Shown here: positions 43,090-51,545 of the stretch, one piece after another
Position numbering within the stretch: the first letter of the stretch is position 1
Layout of the letters: the number at the start of each line of letters is the position of its first letter
Assembly (NCBI GenBank): GCA_002790835.1
Contig: PFVX01000079.1
Location: 197,621-261,620 of the forward strand
Length of the DNA stretch: 64,000 nt
Direction of reading: 5' to 3'
Source: a bacterium CG_4_9_14_3_um_filter_65_15
GTDB taxonomy: Bacteria > Krumholzibacteriota > Krumholzibacteriia > LZORAL124-64-63
The notes under the pieces: model-generated
Database searches by the model: none
The model's input: the letters and a program-made list of their open reading frames with translations, nothing else
Told to the model about the DNA's origin: nothing
Made by a program: the position numbers and the translations under genes

Positions 43090-44634
43090 ATGAAAAAAGA
43101 AATTGTCATCAACTCTTCTCCCCACGAAGTCCGCATTGCGATGCTCGAAGACGGCGAAGTGGTGGAACTGCTGCTGGAGAACGCCGATTCCAAGCGCATC
43201 GTGGGCAACGTCTATCTGGGCAAGGTCAGTTCGGTCAAACCCGGTCTGCAGGCGGCCTTCATCGACATCGGGCTGGAACGAGCCGGATTCCTGCACGCTT
43301 CGGACCTTGATCACGACGACTCCCAGACCAACGAAGGCGGGAGCGCGACCCGCGGACGGCGCAGCCGTTTCGTGCCGAACATCCAGGATGTCCTGAAGGT
43401 CGGCGACCCGATCCTGGTGCAGGTCACCAAGGAACCCATCAGCACCAAGGGGCCCCGGCTGACGGCGGATATCAGCCTGCCCGGGCGCTACCTGGTGATG
43501 ATGCCGAAGGGACGGCACATCGGGGTCTCGCGCAAGATCGAGGACCGACAGGAACGGGTGAGACTCAAGCAGATCCTGCAGACGCACCGCTCCGATGAGG
43601 GCGCCTTCATCATCCGGACCGCCGCCGAGCATGTGGACGAGAACGGCATCCGGCAGGATGTCGAGTATCTCAGCGGCCTGGTCCGCAAGATCATGGCGGC
43701 GCGGGACGAGGTGCAGGCCCCGGCCCTGGTCCACGAGGACGTGGGGATGGTCGTGGGCCTGATCCGCGACATCTTCAAGGAAGACACCGACCGCCTGGTC
43801 ATCGACGACAAGGACGACTTCCAGCGGCTGGTGGGCTATGTGAAGGATTTCGCCCCCGAGCTCAAGGGACGCATCCAGCTCTACAAGGGCGATCTGCCGA
43901 TCTTCGACCAGTTCAACATCGAACCGGAGATCCGCAAGACCCTGGACAAGCGCGTCTGGATGAAGAAGGGCGGCTACCTGATCATCGAGCCGACCGAGGC
44001 CCTGGTCTCCATCGACGTGAACACCGGCCGTTTCACCGGCCGGCGCAACCAGGAAGAGACCATCCTGCAGACCAACATGCTGGCGGCCCGCGAGGTCGCG
44101 CGGCAACTGCGTCTGAGGGACGTGGGCGGGATCATCGTCATCGACTTCATCGACATGGAGAACGAGGGCAACAAGAAGCGCGTCTTCAACGAACTCAAGC
44201 AACACCTGAAACGGGACCGCGCCCGGCACAAGGTCTTCCAGGTCAGCGGCCTCGGCCTGGTGGAGATGAGCCGCCAGCGCGTGCGGCCCAGCCTGCTGAG
44301 CCAGGTCTCCGATCCCTGCCCCTATTGCCACGAGACCGGCAAAGTCCTCTCGATGGAGACGATGAGCAACCGCATCGAGCGGCTGGTGCACCGGATCGCC
44401 ATCGTCTTCCGCGAAAAGCGCCTGCAGATCCAGGCCAGCCCCGTTCTGGCGCTCTACATGCTCGAAGAGAGGCCCGGACAATTCCGCGAACTGAGCCGGA
44501 ATTTCGACCTCGAGCTCAACGTGATGGACGACGCCTCCCTGCACGTGGAGGAATTCCGCATCATCTCCCTGGGGTCGGGCAAGGACCTGATCGCCGAGTT
44601 CGAGAAGAAGACCCGGGGGGCGGGCGGCCGTTAA
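43090..44634 (+). CDS. rng: Ribonuclease G (RNase E/G family)
   Basis: 514 residues. The S1 domain has NVYLGKVSSVKPGLQAAFIDIGLERAGFLH; the catalytic DNase I-like domain has SIDVNTGRFTG and VIDFIDMENEGNKK with the two metal-binding Asp residues. The zinc-link CPYC follows in SDPCPYCHETGKV. It lacks the long disordered C-terminal scaffold of RNase E, so it is the G form, acting in rRNA maturation and mRNA decay. It lies 45 nt after the radical SAM gene. Confidence 0.95.
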   Translation: MKKEIVINSSPHEVRIAMLEDGEVVELLLENADSKRIVGNVYLGKVSSVKPGLQAAFIDIGLERAGFLHASDLDHDDSQTNEGGSATRGRRSRFVPNIQDVLKVGDPILVQVTKEPISTKGPRLTADISLPGRYLVMMPKGRHIGVSRKIEDRQERVRLKQILQTHRSDEGAFIIRTAAEHVDENGIRQDVEYLSGLVRKIMAARDEVQAPALVHEDVGMVVGLIRDIFKEDTDRLVIDDKDDFQRLVGYVKDFAPELKGRIQLYKGDLPIFDQFNIEPEIRKTLDKRVWMKKGGYLIIEPTEALVSIDVNTGRFTGRRNQEETILQTNMLAAREVARQLRLRDVGGIIVIDFIDMENEGNKKRVFNELKQHLKRDRARHKVFQVSGLGLVEMSRQRVRPSLLSQVSDPCPYCHETGKVLSMETMSNRIERLVHRIAIVFREKRLQIQASPVLALYMLEERPGQFRELSRNFDLELNVMDDASLHVEEFRIISLGSGKDLIAEFEKKTRGAGGR

Positions 44635-44660
44635 CTGCGGGCCTTTCGCCTAGGACAACA

Positions 44661-44708
44661 AAACGGCTGGCTGTCTGCGGCCCAGGGTCTGCAGGGTGCC
44701 GGCCGTTT
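44661..44708. terminator. Bidirectional terminator between rng and the glycosyltransferase
   Basis: AAACGGCTGGC (44661-44671) pairs with GCCGGCCGTTT (44698-44708) with one G-T wobble; A/T ends on both flanks allow a U-run on either strand. It lies in the 94-nt gap between convergent genes. The large loop can pair internally (CTGC/GCAG). Confidence 0.65.
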
Positions 44709-44728
44709 CGGTTTCCGTCGGAGCGGTG

Positions 44729-45670
44729 TCAGCGTCCGCTTGTCCGCTCGAAAAGGCGACCGGACAGTCCGAGCATGCCGGCGGCCAGCAGGCCTCCCAG
44801 ACTCACCCGATAGCGCCGTCCCTGGCCCAGAACCAGGCCGAGGGCCTTGCCCAGCCCGGCGCCTCCCGGATCCAGGAGCACCCGATAGCGCATGCGCTCC
44901 AATCTCCGGGGCATTTCGGCCCTGATCGCGGCGATCCGGGTGGGTGTCGCTCCGGACGCCTGCTGGCGGTCGAGAAAGGCGGTCACCCAATCCTCGTATT
45001 GGGCGATGGCCTGGAGCTTGCGCGGTGCCGCCGCGGTGCTGGTCAGGTTATCCGGGGATTCCCGGTAGGTGAAGCAGGGGTCGGGGCTGCAGGCCACGCC
45101 ACCGCGGGCGGCGTGGCGCACCGCCGTCGCTTCATCGGTGAACCAGGCGTCGGGAAAAGCGACGAAACCGCCTTCCCGGCGCAAGGCCTCGGTCGGCCAG
45201 CAGAAATCGCTGATGAAGTGCTCGCGCAGCCGAGCCATGCGGTGCCAGAGAAAATCGAGCCCGTCCTCGAATTCGGGGCAAGCGGGGGCCAAACGCCGCA
45301 AGTTCCCGTTCTCGTCCACGATGCGGGCACGGGCGTGGTAGAGGCCGGCGTCCGGATAGCGGGCGATCAAACGGGCCATCTCGGCCAGGAATGGGGGTTC
45401 GTGGCGGTCGTCGTCGGAGGCGAGAACGAAATAGGGCCGGGTGGCATACGCCAGGCACCGCATCCAGTTCTCGATGATCGGCAGACGCGGATGGTGGCGC
45501 TGATAGCTGATGCGACGGTCGGCCTTGGAATCGACCAGGGCGCGCACGTCTCCGTCGGCGGCGTTGTCCACGACGATCAGTTCGAAGTCACGATGGGTCT
45601 GGGCGAGGATCCCGTCGATGGCCTCAGCGAGGAAACGGGTCTTGACCACCGGAAGGACGACGCTGAACAC
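44729..45670 (-). CDS. Glycosyltransferase family 2 protein
   Basis: 313 residues starting at GTG 45670. SVVLPVVKTRFLAEAIDGILAQTHRDFELIVVDN is the GT2 nucleotide-binding start and ASDDDRHEPPFLAEM provides the DxD metal site. The C-terminus has a moderately hydrophobic helix (VSLGGLLAAGMLGL). Probably adds a sugar to a surface glycan, since it is divergent from the CDP-dideoxyhexose operon; donor and acceptor are unknown. Confidence 0.85.
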   Translation of the reverse strand: MFSVVLPVVKTRFLAEAIDGILAQTHRDFELIVVDNAADGDVRALVDSKADRRISYQRHHPRLPIIENWMRCLAYATRPYFVLASDDDRHEPPFLAEMARLIARYPDAGLYHARARIVDENGNLRRLAPACPEFEDGLDFLWHRMARLREHFISDFCWPTEALRREGGFVAFPDAWFTDEATAVRHAARGGVACSPDPCFTYRESPDNLTSTAAAPRKLQAIAQYEDWVTAFLDRQQASGATPTRIAAIRAEMPRRLERMRYRVLLDPGGAGLGKALGLVLGQGRRYRVSLGGLLAAGMLGLSGRLFERTSGR

Positions 45671-45724
45671 CCTGGGTACCCCTTTTTCGCCGCACCAACC
45701 CCATTTTCCGGGGCGGGGGCCGTG

Positions 45725-45753
45725 TTGATTTTATCAGAGGGGGAAGGTATCAT
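45725..45753 (+). promoter_or_regulatory. Sigma-70 promoter of the CDP-sugar operon
   Basis: TTGATT, 17 nt, TATCAT, about 40 nt before the rfbF ATG. One of the best matches in the window. Confidence 0.7.
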
Positions 45754-45793
45754 AGGCTCCCGATCCTGTTCACCCAAATCTCGGGGGACTTCG

Positions 45794-46606
45794 ATGCTTG
45801 GCAATGAAAAGATGCCTGCGGCCATGATCCTATGCGGAGGTCAGGGTACCCGGATCCGGGACCTGACCGATCTGGTGCCCAAACCCATGATCCAGATCGG
45901 CCCGCGGCCCATGATCTGGCACATCATGAAGATCTATGCCAGCTTCGGCGTGAAGCACTTCATCCTCTGCCTGGGCTACAAGCGAGAGGCCTTCGTCGAC
46001 TACTTCCTGAATTTCCGCGAGCACAACAGCGACCTGACCATCAATCTGGGTGGGGAGCGCGACGTGACCTATCACGGAGACAACGGCGGTGAGGACTGGA
46101 CGGTAACCCTGGTTGATACGGGCGAAGCGGCCATGACCGGGGCGCGCATCGCCCGTGCTGCGAAATATCTTGGTGACGGCAGCACGGACTTCTTCATGAC
46201 CTATGGGGATGCCGTCGCCAATGTCGACATCGCGAAGTTGTACCGCGCCCACCGCGCTGGGGGCCGCGCGCTGACCGTTACCGCCGTCCACCCGGTCGGC
46301 CGCTTCGGCGAGATGCAGATCGCCGGGTCCGAAGTCACCAGCTTCCACGAGAAACCCCAGACCGCGGAAGGGTTCATCAACGGCGGATTCATGGTCATGA
46401 CCCGGGATTTCGTCAGCCGCTATTTGCGGGACGAGACCGACCTGATCCTGGAGCAGGAGCCCCTGATGACCGCCTGCCGGGATGGGCAGATGCTGGCCTG
46501 GAAGCACCCGGGATTTTGGCAGTGCATGGACACCGCCCGCGAATACGACCAGTTGAACCGCCAGTGGGCGGCGGGCGATGCTCCGTGGACGGAGGCCTGG
46601 AAGTGA
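45794..46606 (+). CDS. rfbF: Glucose-1-phosphate cytidylyltransferase
   Basis: 270 residues from the ATG at 45794 (GGGGGA upstream). MILCGGQGTRIRDLTDLVPKPMIQIG is the nucleotidyltransferase motif; HIMKIYASFGVKHFILCLGYKREAFVDYF, MTYGDAVANVDI, FINGGFMVM and ILEQEPL are family-typical. It makes CDP-glucose from CTP and glucose-1-phosphate, the entry to 3,6-dideoxyhexoses. The 636-residue ORF in the track is this gene plus upstream shadow. The stop overlaps rfbG. Confidence 0.94.
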   Translation: MLGNEKMPAAMILCGGQGTRIRDLTDLVPKPMIQIGPRPMIWHIMKIYASFGVKHFILCLGYKREAFVDYFLNFREHNSDLTINLGGERDVTYHGDNGGEDWTVTLVDTGEAAMTGARIARAAKYLGDGSTDFFMTYGDAVANVDIAKLYRAHRAGGRALTVTAVHPVGRFGEMQIAGSEVTSFHEKPQTAEGFINGGFMVMTRDFVSRYLRDETDLILEQEPLMTACRDGQMLAWKHPGFWQCMDTAREYDQLNRQWAAGDAPWTEAWK

Positions 46607-47706
46607 GCGAATTCTTCGCGGGCGCTTTTCGCGACCGCCGCGTCCTGGTCACCGGTCACACCGGCTTCAAGGGCTCCTGGCTCTGTCTTTGGCTCCAGCG
46701 CCTGGGCGCCGAGGTGGCGGGTTACGCCCTGGCTCCGCAGACCCAACCGAACCACTCCGAGCTGCTCGGTCTGGAAGTCCGCTCGGTCATCGCCGACCTG
46801 GGCGACCGGAATGCCTTTGCGGACCTGGTGGCCAATTTCCGGCCCGAGATCGTCCTGCATCTGGCCGCCCAGGCCATCGTGCGGGAGGGCTATCGCGAAC
46901 CCGTGGCGACCTTCGCGACCAATGTGATGGGCACGGTCAACCTCCTGGATGTCTGCGGATCCGCTCCCTCGGTGCGGGCGATCGTCAACGTGACCAGCGA
47001 CAAGTGCTACGAGAATAGGGAGCGCAACCGGGGTTACCGCGAAACCGACGCCATGGGAGGCCATGACCCCTACAGCGCATCCAAGGGGTGCTCCGAACTG
47101 GTCACCGCCTGCTGGCGCCGCTCCTTCTTCGCGGCCGCAAGCGGTGCGGGGCAGGATCACGTCCTGCTGGCGAGTTGCCGGGCCGGTAACGTGATCGGCG
47201 GTGGAGATTGGGGCCGGGATCGCCTGCTGCCCGATATCATGCGTGCGGCCGGCGAGGGCCGGCCCACACCGATCCGCAACCCCGGCGCGACGCGCCCCTG
47301 GCAGCATGTCCTGGAGCCGTTGAGCGGCTATCTCGAGATCGGGCGCCGCCTCCTGAGCGGAGAGGCCGACTGCGCCGAGGCCTGGAATTTCGGGCCGGAC
47401 GACGAACACCCGCTGACCGTTGCGGAGGTCGCGGCGGCCAGCAAACGGGTTTGGGACCGGGTGGAAATCGTCCCGGATGGGGATACGCTCGAGCATCCTC
47501 ACGAAGCGAAATTGCTCCAACTGGACTGCGCCAAGGCCCGGCAACGGCTCGGCTGGCGGCCGGTCTGGGACACGACGACGGCCATCGAACGGGCCGTCGC
47601 CTGGTACCGGAATTTCGCCGAGCAGGGCGTCGTCGGCAGCGAGGCCGACCTTGACCACTATCTGGAAGCGGCAACGGCGGCCGGGCTGCCCTGGGCTTCC
47701 CGGTGA
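46603..47706 (+). CDS. rfbG: CDP-glucose 4,6-dehydratase
   Basis: 367 residues from a GTG overlapping the rfbF stop. VLVTGHTGFKGSWLCLWLQRLGAEVAGYAL is the family-specific NAD motif; HLAAQAIVREGYREP, VNVTSDKCYENRE and catalytic YSASKGCSE are present, with RAGNVIGGGDWGRDRLLPD further on. It converts CDP-glucose to CDP-4-keto-6-deoxyglucose, the substrate for RfbH. Confidence 0.94.
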   Translation: MSEFFAGAFRDRRVLVTGHTGFKGSWLCLWLQRLGAEVAGYALAPQTQPNHSELLGLEVRSVIADLGDRNAFADLVANFRPEIVLHLAAQAIVREGYREPVATFATNVMGTVNLLDVCGSAPSVRAIVNVTSDKCYENRERNRGYRETDAMGGHDPYSASKGCSELVTACWRRSFFAAASGAGQDHVLLASCRAGNVIGGGDWGRDRLLPDIMRAAGEGRPTPIRNPGATRPWQHVLEPLSGYLEIGRRLLSGEADCAEAWNFGPDDEHPLTVAEVAAASKRVWDRVEIVPDGDTLEHPHEAKLLQLDCAKARQRLGWRPVWDTTTAIERAVAWYRNFAEQGVVGSEADLDHYLEAATAAGLPWASR

Positions 47707-47742
47707 AAGTCCGAACTGACCTGACAAATGCGGGATCCAATC

Positions 47743-48309
47743 ATGCGTATTGATCGTGCCGGCCTGCCGGGAGTCTATTTGATCGGGAACGACCGCTTCA
47801 CCGACGAGCGCGGCCTGTTCGTCAAGGTCTTCGCCGAGGCCGCCTTCACGGACGCCGGCCTGCGGACCGATTTTCGGGAATCGTTCTTCAGCGAATCCGT
47901 GGCTGGAGTCGTGCGCGGCATGCACTTCCAGGTCCCCCCGCATGAGCACGCCAAGCTGGTCACTCCGGTCAGCGGGCGCATCGTCGACGTGGTGGTGGAC
48001 CTGCGCTCCGATTCTCCGACCTTCGGCCGGCATCTCGGGCTTGAGCTGGATGCCGCCGCCTCCGTCTCGGTCTACATCCCCGCCGGTTTCGCCCACGGCT
48101 TCACGCCCCTCGGTGACCGGGCCACCGTGCTTTACCACGTCACGTCGGCCCATTCGGCGCGGCACGACCTCGGTATACGGTGGGACAGTTTCGGCTACAC
48201 GTGGCCCCTGGACGATCCGCTCGTTTCGGATCGCGACCGAGCCTTTCCTGCCTTGGCGGACTTCCCCTCGCCGTTCCTGTCGGCCGGCCCGGGCAGGGAG
48301 CACCCATGA
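47743..48309 (+). CDS. dTDP-4-dehydrorhamnose 3,5-epimerase family protein
   Basis: 188 residues from the ATG at 47743 (GGGA 8 nt upstream). Cupin-fold RmlC features: FTDERGLFVKVF, ESFFSESVAGVVRGMHFQVPPHEHAKLV and YIPAGFAHGFTPLGDRATVLYHVT. The neighbours all work on CDP sugars, so it probably epimerises a CDP-keto-deoxyhexose, as AscE does in the CDP-ascarylose pathway, rather than making dTDP-rhamnose. The active-site His (HFQ) and Tyr (LYHVT) regions look intact. Overlaps the next gene by ATGA. Confidence 0.85.
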   Translation: MRIDRAGLPGVYLIGNDRFTDERGLFVKVFAEAAFTDAGLRTDFRESFFSESVAGVVRGMHFQVPPHEHAKLVTPVSGRIVDVVVDLRSDSPTFGRHLGLELDAAASVSVYIPAGFAHGFTPLGDRATVLYHVTSAHSARHDLGIRWDSFGYTWPLDDPLVSDRDRAFPALADFPSPFLSAGPGREHP

Positions 48310-49190
48310 GGATTCTCGTGAGCGGAGCCACCGGGTTTATCGGGGGTCACCTCTGTCCCGCATTGGCCGTGGCGGGGCACGAGGTCAGCGCCCTGGTGCG
48401 GCCTCAGGCCGACACCTCGCGTCTGCAGGCCGCCGGGGTCACGATTCACCCCTGCGCCGGTCCGGACGCCGTGGCGCAAATCGTGGCGGGACTGCAGCCC
48501 GACGGAATCGTCCACCTGGCCACGCATTTCGTCGCCCAACATGGGCCGGACGACCTGGCCGCCCTGGTCGGGGCCAATCTGCACCTGGGCTTGGCCCTGC
48601 TCGATTCCGCCGCCGCGAACTCGGTGCCCTGGCTGATCGACACCGGCACCTTCTGGCAACACCACGGGGGCCGGGACTATTGTCCGACCAACCTTTATGC
48701 CGCCACCAAACAGGCCTTCGGCGATCTGGCCCGCTACTACCATGAGACGGGTCCCACGGCGATCGTGACCCTCGAGCTGAACGATACCTACGGGCTGAGG
48801 GACGAGCGCGGCAAGCTGCTGTCGGTCCTGCTCGATGTTGCCCGCTCCGGGGATAGATTGGCCATGTCACCGGGGGAACAGCTCCTCGACATCCTGCACG
48901 TCGACGATGTGGTGGCGGCCTTCGCCTTGCTGGTCGACCTTGTTTCACGCGACCCGCAGGGCCAGCGGGGGCGGCGGTATTTCATCTCCAGCGGCGACAG
49001 GATCACGCTGCGTGAATTCGCCGAGCTCGTCGCGCAGACCGTCGGAAGGAAACTGGACATCGACTGGGGTGGTCGACCCTACCGGGGGCGCGAGGTCATG
49101 CGGCCGACGCCCGGCGGCGATCCCTTGCCCGGTTGGGCGCCGAAAATGTCCCTCGCCGCGGGGATCAGGGAAATCTGGGCCGAAGACTGA
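48306..49190 (+). CDS. NAD(P)-dependent SDR, probable CDP-3,6-dideoxyhexose 4-reductase
   Basis: 294 residues from the ATG at 48306, overlapping the previous stop. ILVSGATGFIGGHLCPAL, HLATHFVAQHG, DTGTFWQHHGG and catalytic YAATK mark an extended SDR. DTGTFWQH resembles abequose/paratose-type synthases (RfbJ/RfbS). The last step of CDP-3,6-dideoxyhexose synthesis is a C4 keto reduction by such an SDR, so this role fits; which stereoisomer is made cannot be read. Confidence 0.75.
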   Translation: MRILVSGATGFIGGHLCPALAVAGHEVSALVRPQADTSRLQAAGVTIHPCAGPDAVAQIVAGLQPDGIVHLATHFVAQHGPDDLAALVGANLHLGLALLDSAAANSVPWLIDTGTFWQHHGGRDYCPTNLYAATKQAFGDLARYYHETGPTAIVTLELNDTYGLRDERGKLLSVLLDVARSGDRLAMSPGEQLLDILHVDDVVAAFALLVDLVSRDPQGQRGRRYFISSGDRITLREFAELVAQTVGRKLDIDWGGRPYRGREVMRPTPGGDPLPGWAPKMSLAAGIREIWAED

Positions 49191-49209
49191 GGAAAGGAAT
49201 CGCCTCCCA

Positions 49210-50514
49210 ATGGACAGCAAACGACTGCGCGAGGAAATCGCCGCGAAGGTCCGCGAGTACCATGCCGCCGCCTTCGCCGAGGCTGCATTCGAACCGGGCC
49301 AGACGAAGGTCAACTATGCCGGGCGCGTCTTCGACGAACGCGAACTGGTCAATCTCGTGGACGCCTCGCTCGATTTCTGGCTGACCGCCGGCCGGTTCAG
49401 CCGCAAGTTCGAACGCGGACTGTGCGACCTGCTCGGGGTCAAGGAGGCGATCCTGGTCAACTCGGGGTCCTCGGCGAATCTTTGCGCCCTGGGTGCGTTG
49501 ACCTCGCCGGAGCTGGGGGAGCGCCGGTTGCGGCCCGGCGACGAGGTCATCACCGTCGCCTGCTGCTTTCCCTCGACCGTGGCGCCGATCGTCCAGTACG
49601 GGCTGGTTCCGGTCTTCCTGGACGTCGATCCGGCGACCTGCAACATCCTGGCCGACCGCATCGAGGCGGCGATCTCGCCCCGCACCCGTGCGATCTTCAT
49701 CGCCCACACCCTCGGTAACCCGTTCGATCTGGGCACGGTGACCCGCGTGGCGCGGGAACATGATCTGTGGCTGGTCGAGGACAACTGCGACGCCCTCGGC
49801 AGCCGTTACGACGGCAAGTTGACCGGCACCTTCGGCCACCTGGCCACCCACTCTTTCTATCCGGCCCACCACATCACGACGGGCGAGGGAGGATGCGTGG
49901 TGACCAACGATCCCCAGCTCGGGCGCATCGTCCGCTCCCTGCGGGACTGGGGCCGGGATTGCTACTGCGAGGGTGGTCGCAGCAATACCTGCGGCCGGCG
50001 CTTCGCCGGGCAGTACGGTACGCTCCCGGCCGGCTACGACCACAAGTATGTCTATTCGCATCTGGGCTACAACCTGAAGATGACCGACCTGCAGGCGGCC
50101 ATCGGCTGTGCGCAACTGGAGAAACTGCCGGGCTTCATCGAGAAGCGCCGCGGAAACTACGAGCGGTTGCGCGCCGGCCTCGAGCCTTACTCCGACCGCC
50201 TGATCCTGTGCGAGGCCACCCCCGGCAGCGATCCCGCCTGGTTCGCCTTCGTCATCACGGTCCGGCCGGAGTCCGGGATTTCCCGCAACGACCTCACCGG
50301 TTTCCTCGAGGACCGGAAGATCGAGACGCGGAATCTTTTCTCGGGGAATATTCTGCGGCATCCGGCCTTCATGGATATCGAACACCGCGTCAGCGGTGAC
50401 CTTGCCAACACCGACCTCATCATGAACAACACCATGTTCATCGGTCTTTACCCGGGCATCGATGACCAGCGCATCGACTACATGCTTGAGGTGTTCGGGG
50501 AGTTCTTCGCTTGA
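49210..50514 (+). CDS. rfbH: CDP-4-dehydro-6-deoxyglucose 3-dehydrase (E1)
   Basis: 434 residues from the ATG at 49210. It belongs to the PLP DegT/DnrJ/EryC1 fold, but the Schiff-base Lys is replaced by His in SFYPAHHITTGEGG, the hallmark of E1. The 2Fe-2S ligands follow the C-x57-C-x-C-x7-C pattern: VEDNCDAL, then CYCEGGRSNTC. The enzyme removes the C3 hydroxyl with PMP and the iron-sulphur cluster, and needs the reductase E3 (RfbI/AscD), which is not in the window. Last gene of the operon. Confidence 0.95.
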   Translation: MDSKRLREEIAAKVREYHAAAFAEAAFEPGQTKVNYAGRVFDERELVNLVDASLDFWLTAGRFSRKFERGLCDLLGVKEAILVNSGSSANLCALGALTSPELGERRLRPGDEVITVACCFPSTVAPIVQYGLVPVFLDVDPATCNILADRIEAAISPRTRAIFIAHTLGNPFDLGTVTRVAREHDLWLVEDNCDALGSRYDGKLTGTFGHLATHSFYPAHHITTGEGGCVVTNDPQLGRIVRSLRDWGRDCYCEGGRSNTCGRRFAGQYGTLPAGYDHKYVYSHLGYNLKMTDLQAAIGCAQLEKLPGFIEKRRGNYERLRAGLEPYSDRLILCEATPGSDPAWFAFVITVRPESGISRNDLTGFLEDRKIETRNLFSGNILRHPAFMDIEHRVSGDLANTDLIMNNTMFIGLYPGIDDQRIDYMLEVFGEFFA

Positions 50515-50540
50515 GGGTCGATCGCCCGCTTGGGTGAGGT

Positions 50541-50574
50541 CAAGTAAGGGCGGCCTGGGCGCCGCCCTTACTTG
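50541..50574. repeat. Perfect 14-bp inverted repeat between rfbH and the rhomboid gene
   Basis: CAAGTAAGGGCGGC-CTGGGC-GCCGCCCTTACTTG. The right arm contains the rhomboid stop and last codon. A very stable hairpin on both strands, but with no adjacent T run, so it is either a weak bidirectional terminator or a 3'-end stabiliser. Confidence 0.7.
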
Positions 50575-51383
50575 CGTCCGGCCCGGCGCAGGATTCCCTG
50601 TTCCTGCTCGCTCAGACTCTGCAGTCCCTGCCGGGAGATCTTTTCCAGGATCCTGTCGATCTCGGCCTGGTCCGGATTCTTGCCGTTGCCGCCCGGGCTT
50701 TCCGATTTCCCGCGATGGTCCTGTGGACGCACCACGCGCATCCGTCGCTTGGTCTGGAAGCGGCGCCAGAGCCCGCCGAGGTTGGTCGCTCCGCCCAGGG
50801 CGGGAATCGTGCTGCGCAGGAAGATGAACCCGGCCAACATGCCGCCGAGGTGGGCCACGTGGGCAACGGCATCGCCGCTGCGGATCGAGAGCAACTCGAT
50901 GACCCCGTACAAGGCCACGAAGTATTTGGCCTTCATCGGAAAGATCATCCCCGCGAGGACGATGGCCTCGGGGAAGCTCAGACCGAAGGCCAGCAGGAGG
51001 CCGTAGACGGCGCCGGAGGCACCCATCATGGGACTGAAGGCGTTCATGCCGACCAGGTTGAACACCCCGTAAACGGCGGCGCCGCCCAGTCCGCAGACGA
51101 AGTAGTAGATCAAGAAGGTCCGGCTGCCCCACAGCCGCTCGACCTGGGTGCCGAACATCCACAGGCCGAACATGTTGAAGGCGATGTGGCTGAAGCCCAC
51201 GTGCAGGAACATGTAGGTCACGAAACGCCAGACCTGCAGACCAGGCACGGCGTCGCGGGGGATGAAGGCGAACCAGCGCACCATGGGCTCGAAGGCGAAG
51301 GCCTGCAGGAAGTAGACCGCAAAATTGGCGATGAGCAGCCATTTGATGGCCGGGGTCATCAATCTGCCGAATCCGAAATTCAT
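50568..51383 (-). CDS. Rhomboid family intramembrane serine protease
   Basis: 271 residues from the ATG at 51383, which follows GGAAGG; the track start at 51410 lacks a good site. Six helices with RFVTYMFLHVGFSHIAFNMFGLWMFG, the catalytic Ser in MGASGAVYG and the partner His in VAHVAHLGGMLAG. The C-terminal 70 residues are a charged cytoplasmic tail (RRFQTKRRMRVV...KISRQGLQSLSEQEQGILR) like the DUF6576 tail of some bacterial rhomboids. It cleaves membrane proteins within the bilayer; substrates are unknown. Confidence 0.92.
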   Translation of the reverse strand: MNFGFGRLMTPAIKWLLIANFAVYFLQAFAFEPMVRWFAFIPRDAVPGLQVWRFVTYMFLHVGFSHIAFNMFGLWMFGTQVERLWGSRTFLIYYFVCGLGGAAVYGVFNLVGMNAFSPMMGASGAVYGLLLAFGLSFPEAIVLAGMIFPMKAKYFVALYGVIELLSIRSGDAVAHVAHLGGMLAGFIFLRSTIPALGGATNLGGLWRRFQTKRRMRVVRPQDHRGKSESPGGNGKNPDQAEIDRILEKISRQGLQSLSEQEQGILRRAGRK

Positions 51384-51489
51384 GTTCCTTCCGGAACCAT
51401 AAGTGCGCATGGAGGGGAGTCCTTTCCCGGGTGTCGGAATCAGGCTGCGGTCCCGGTCAAAATAACACCGGCACGGGGCAGGCGGCAGG

Positions 51490-51525
51490 AAAAAACACGG
51501 GGGGAACCTTCCGGTTCCCCCCGTG
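51490..51525 (-). terminator. Intrinsic terminator of the FadL-GDSL operon
   Basis: On the minus strand CACGGGGGGAACC / GGTTCCCCCCGTG form a perfect 13-bp stem with a TTCC-type tetraloop followed by TTTTTT, 21 nt after the GDSL lipoprotein stop. Confidence 0.92.
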
Positions 51526-51545
51526 GGTCGCTTCGGCGCCCCGGG

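Noticed and set aside
42133-44544. 803-residue minus-strand ORF over the radical SAM and rng genes
   Set aside because: Spans two real plus-strand genes and has no recognisable domain.
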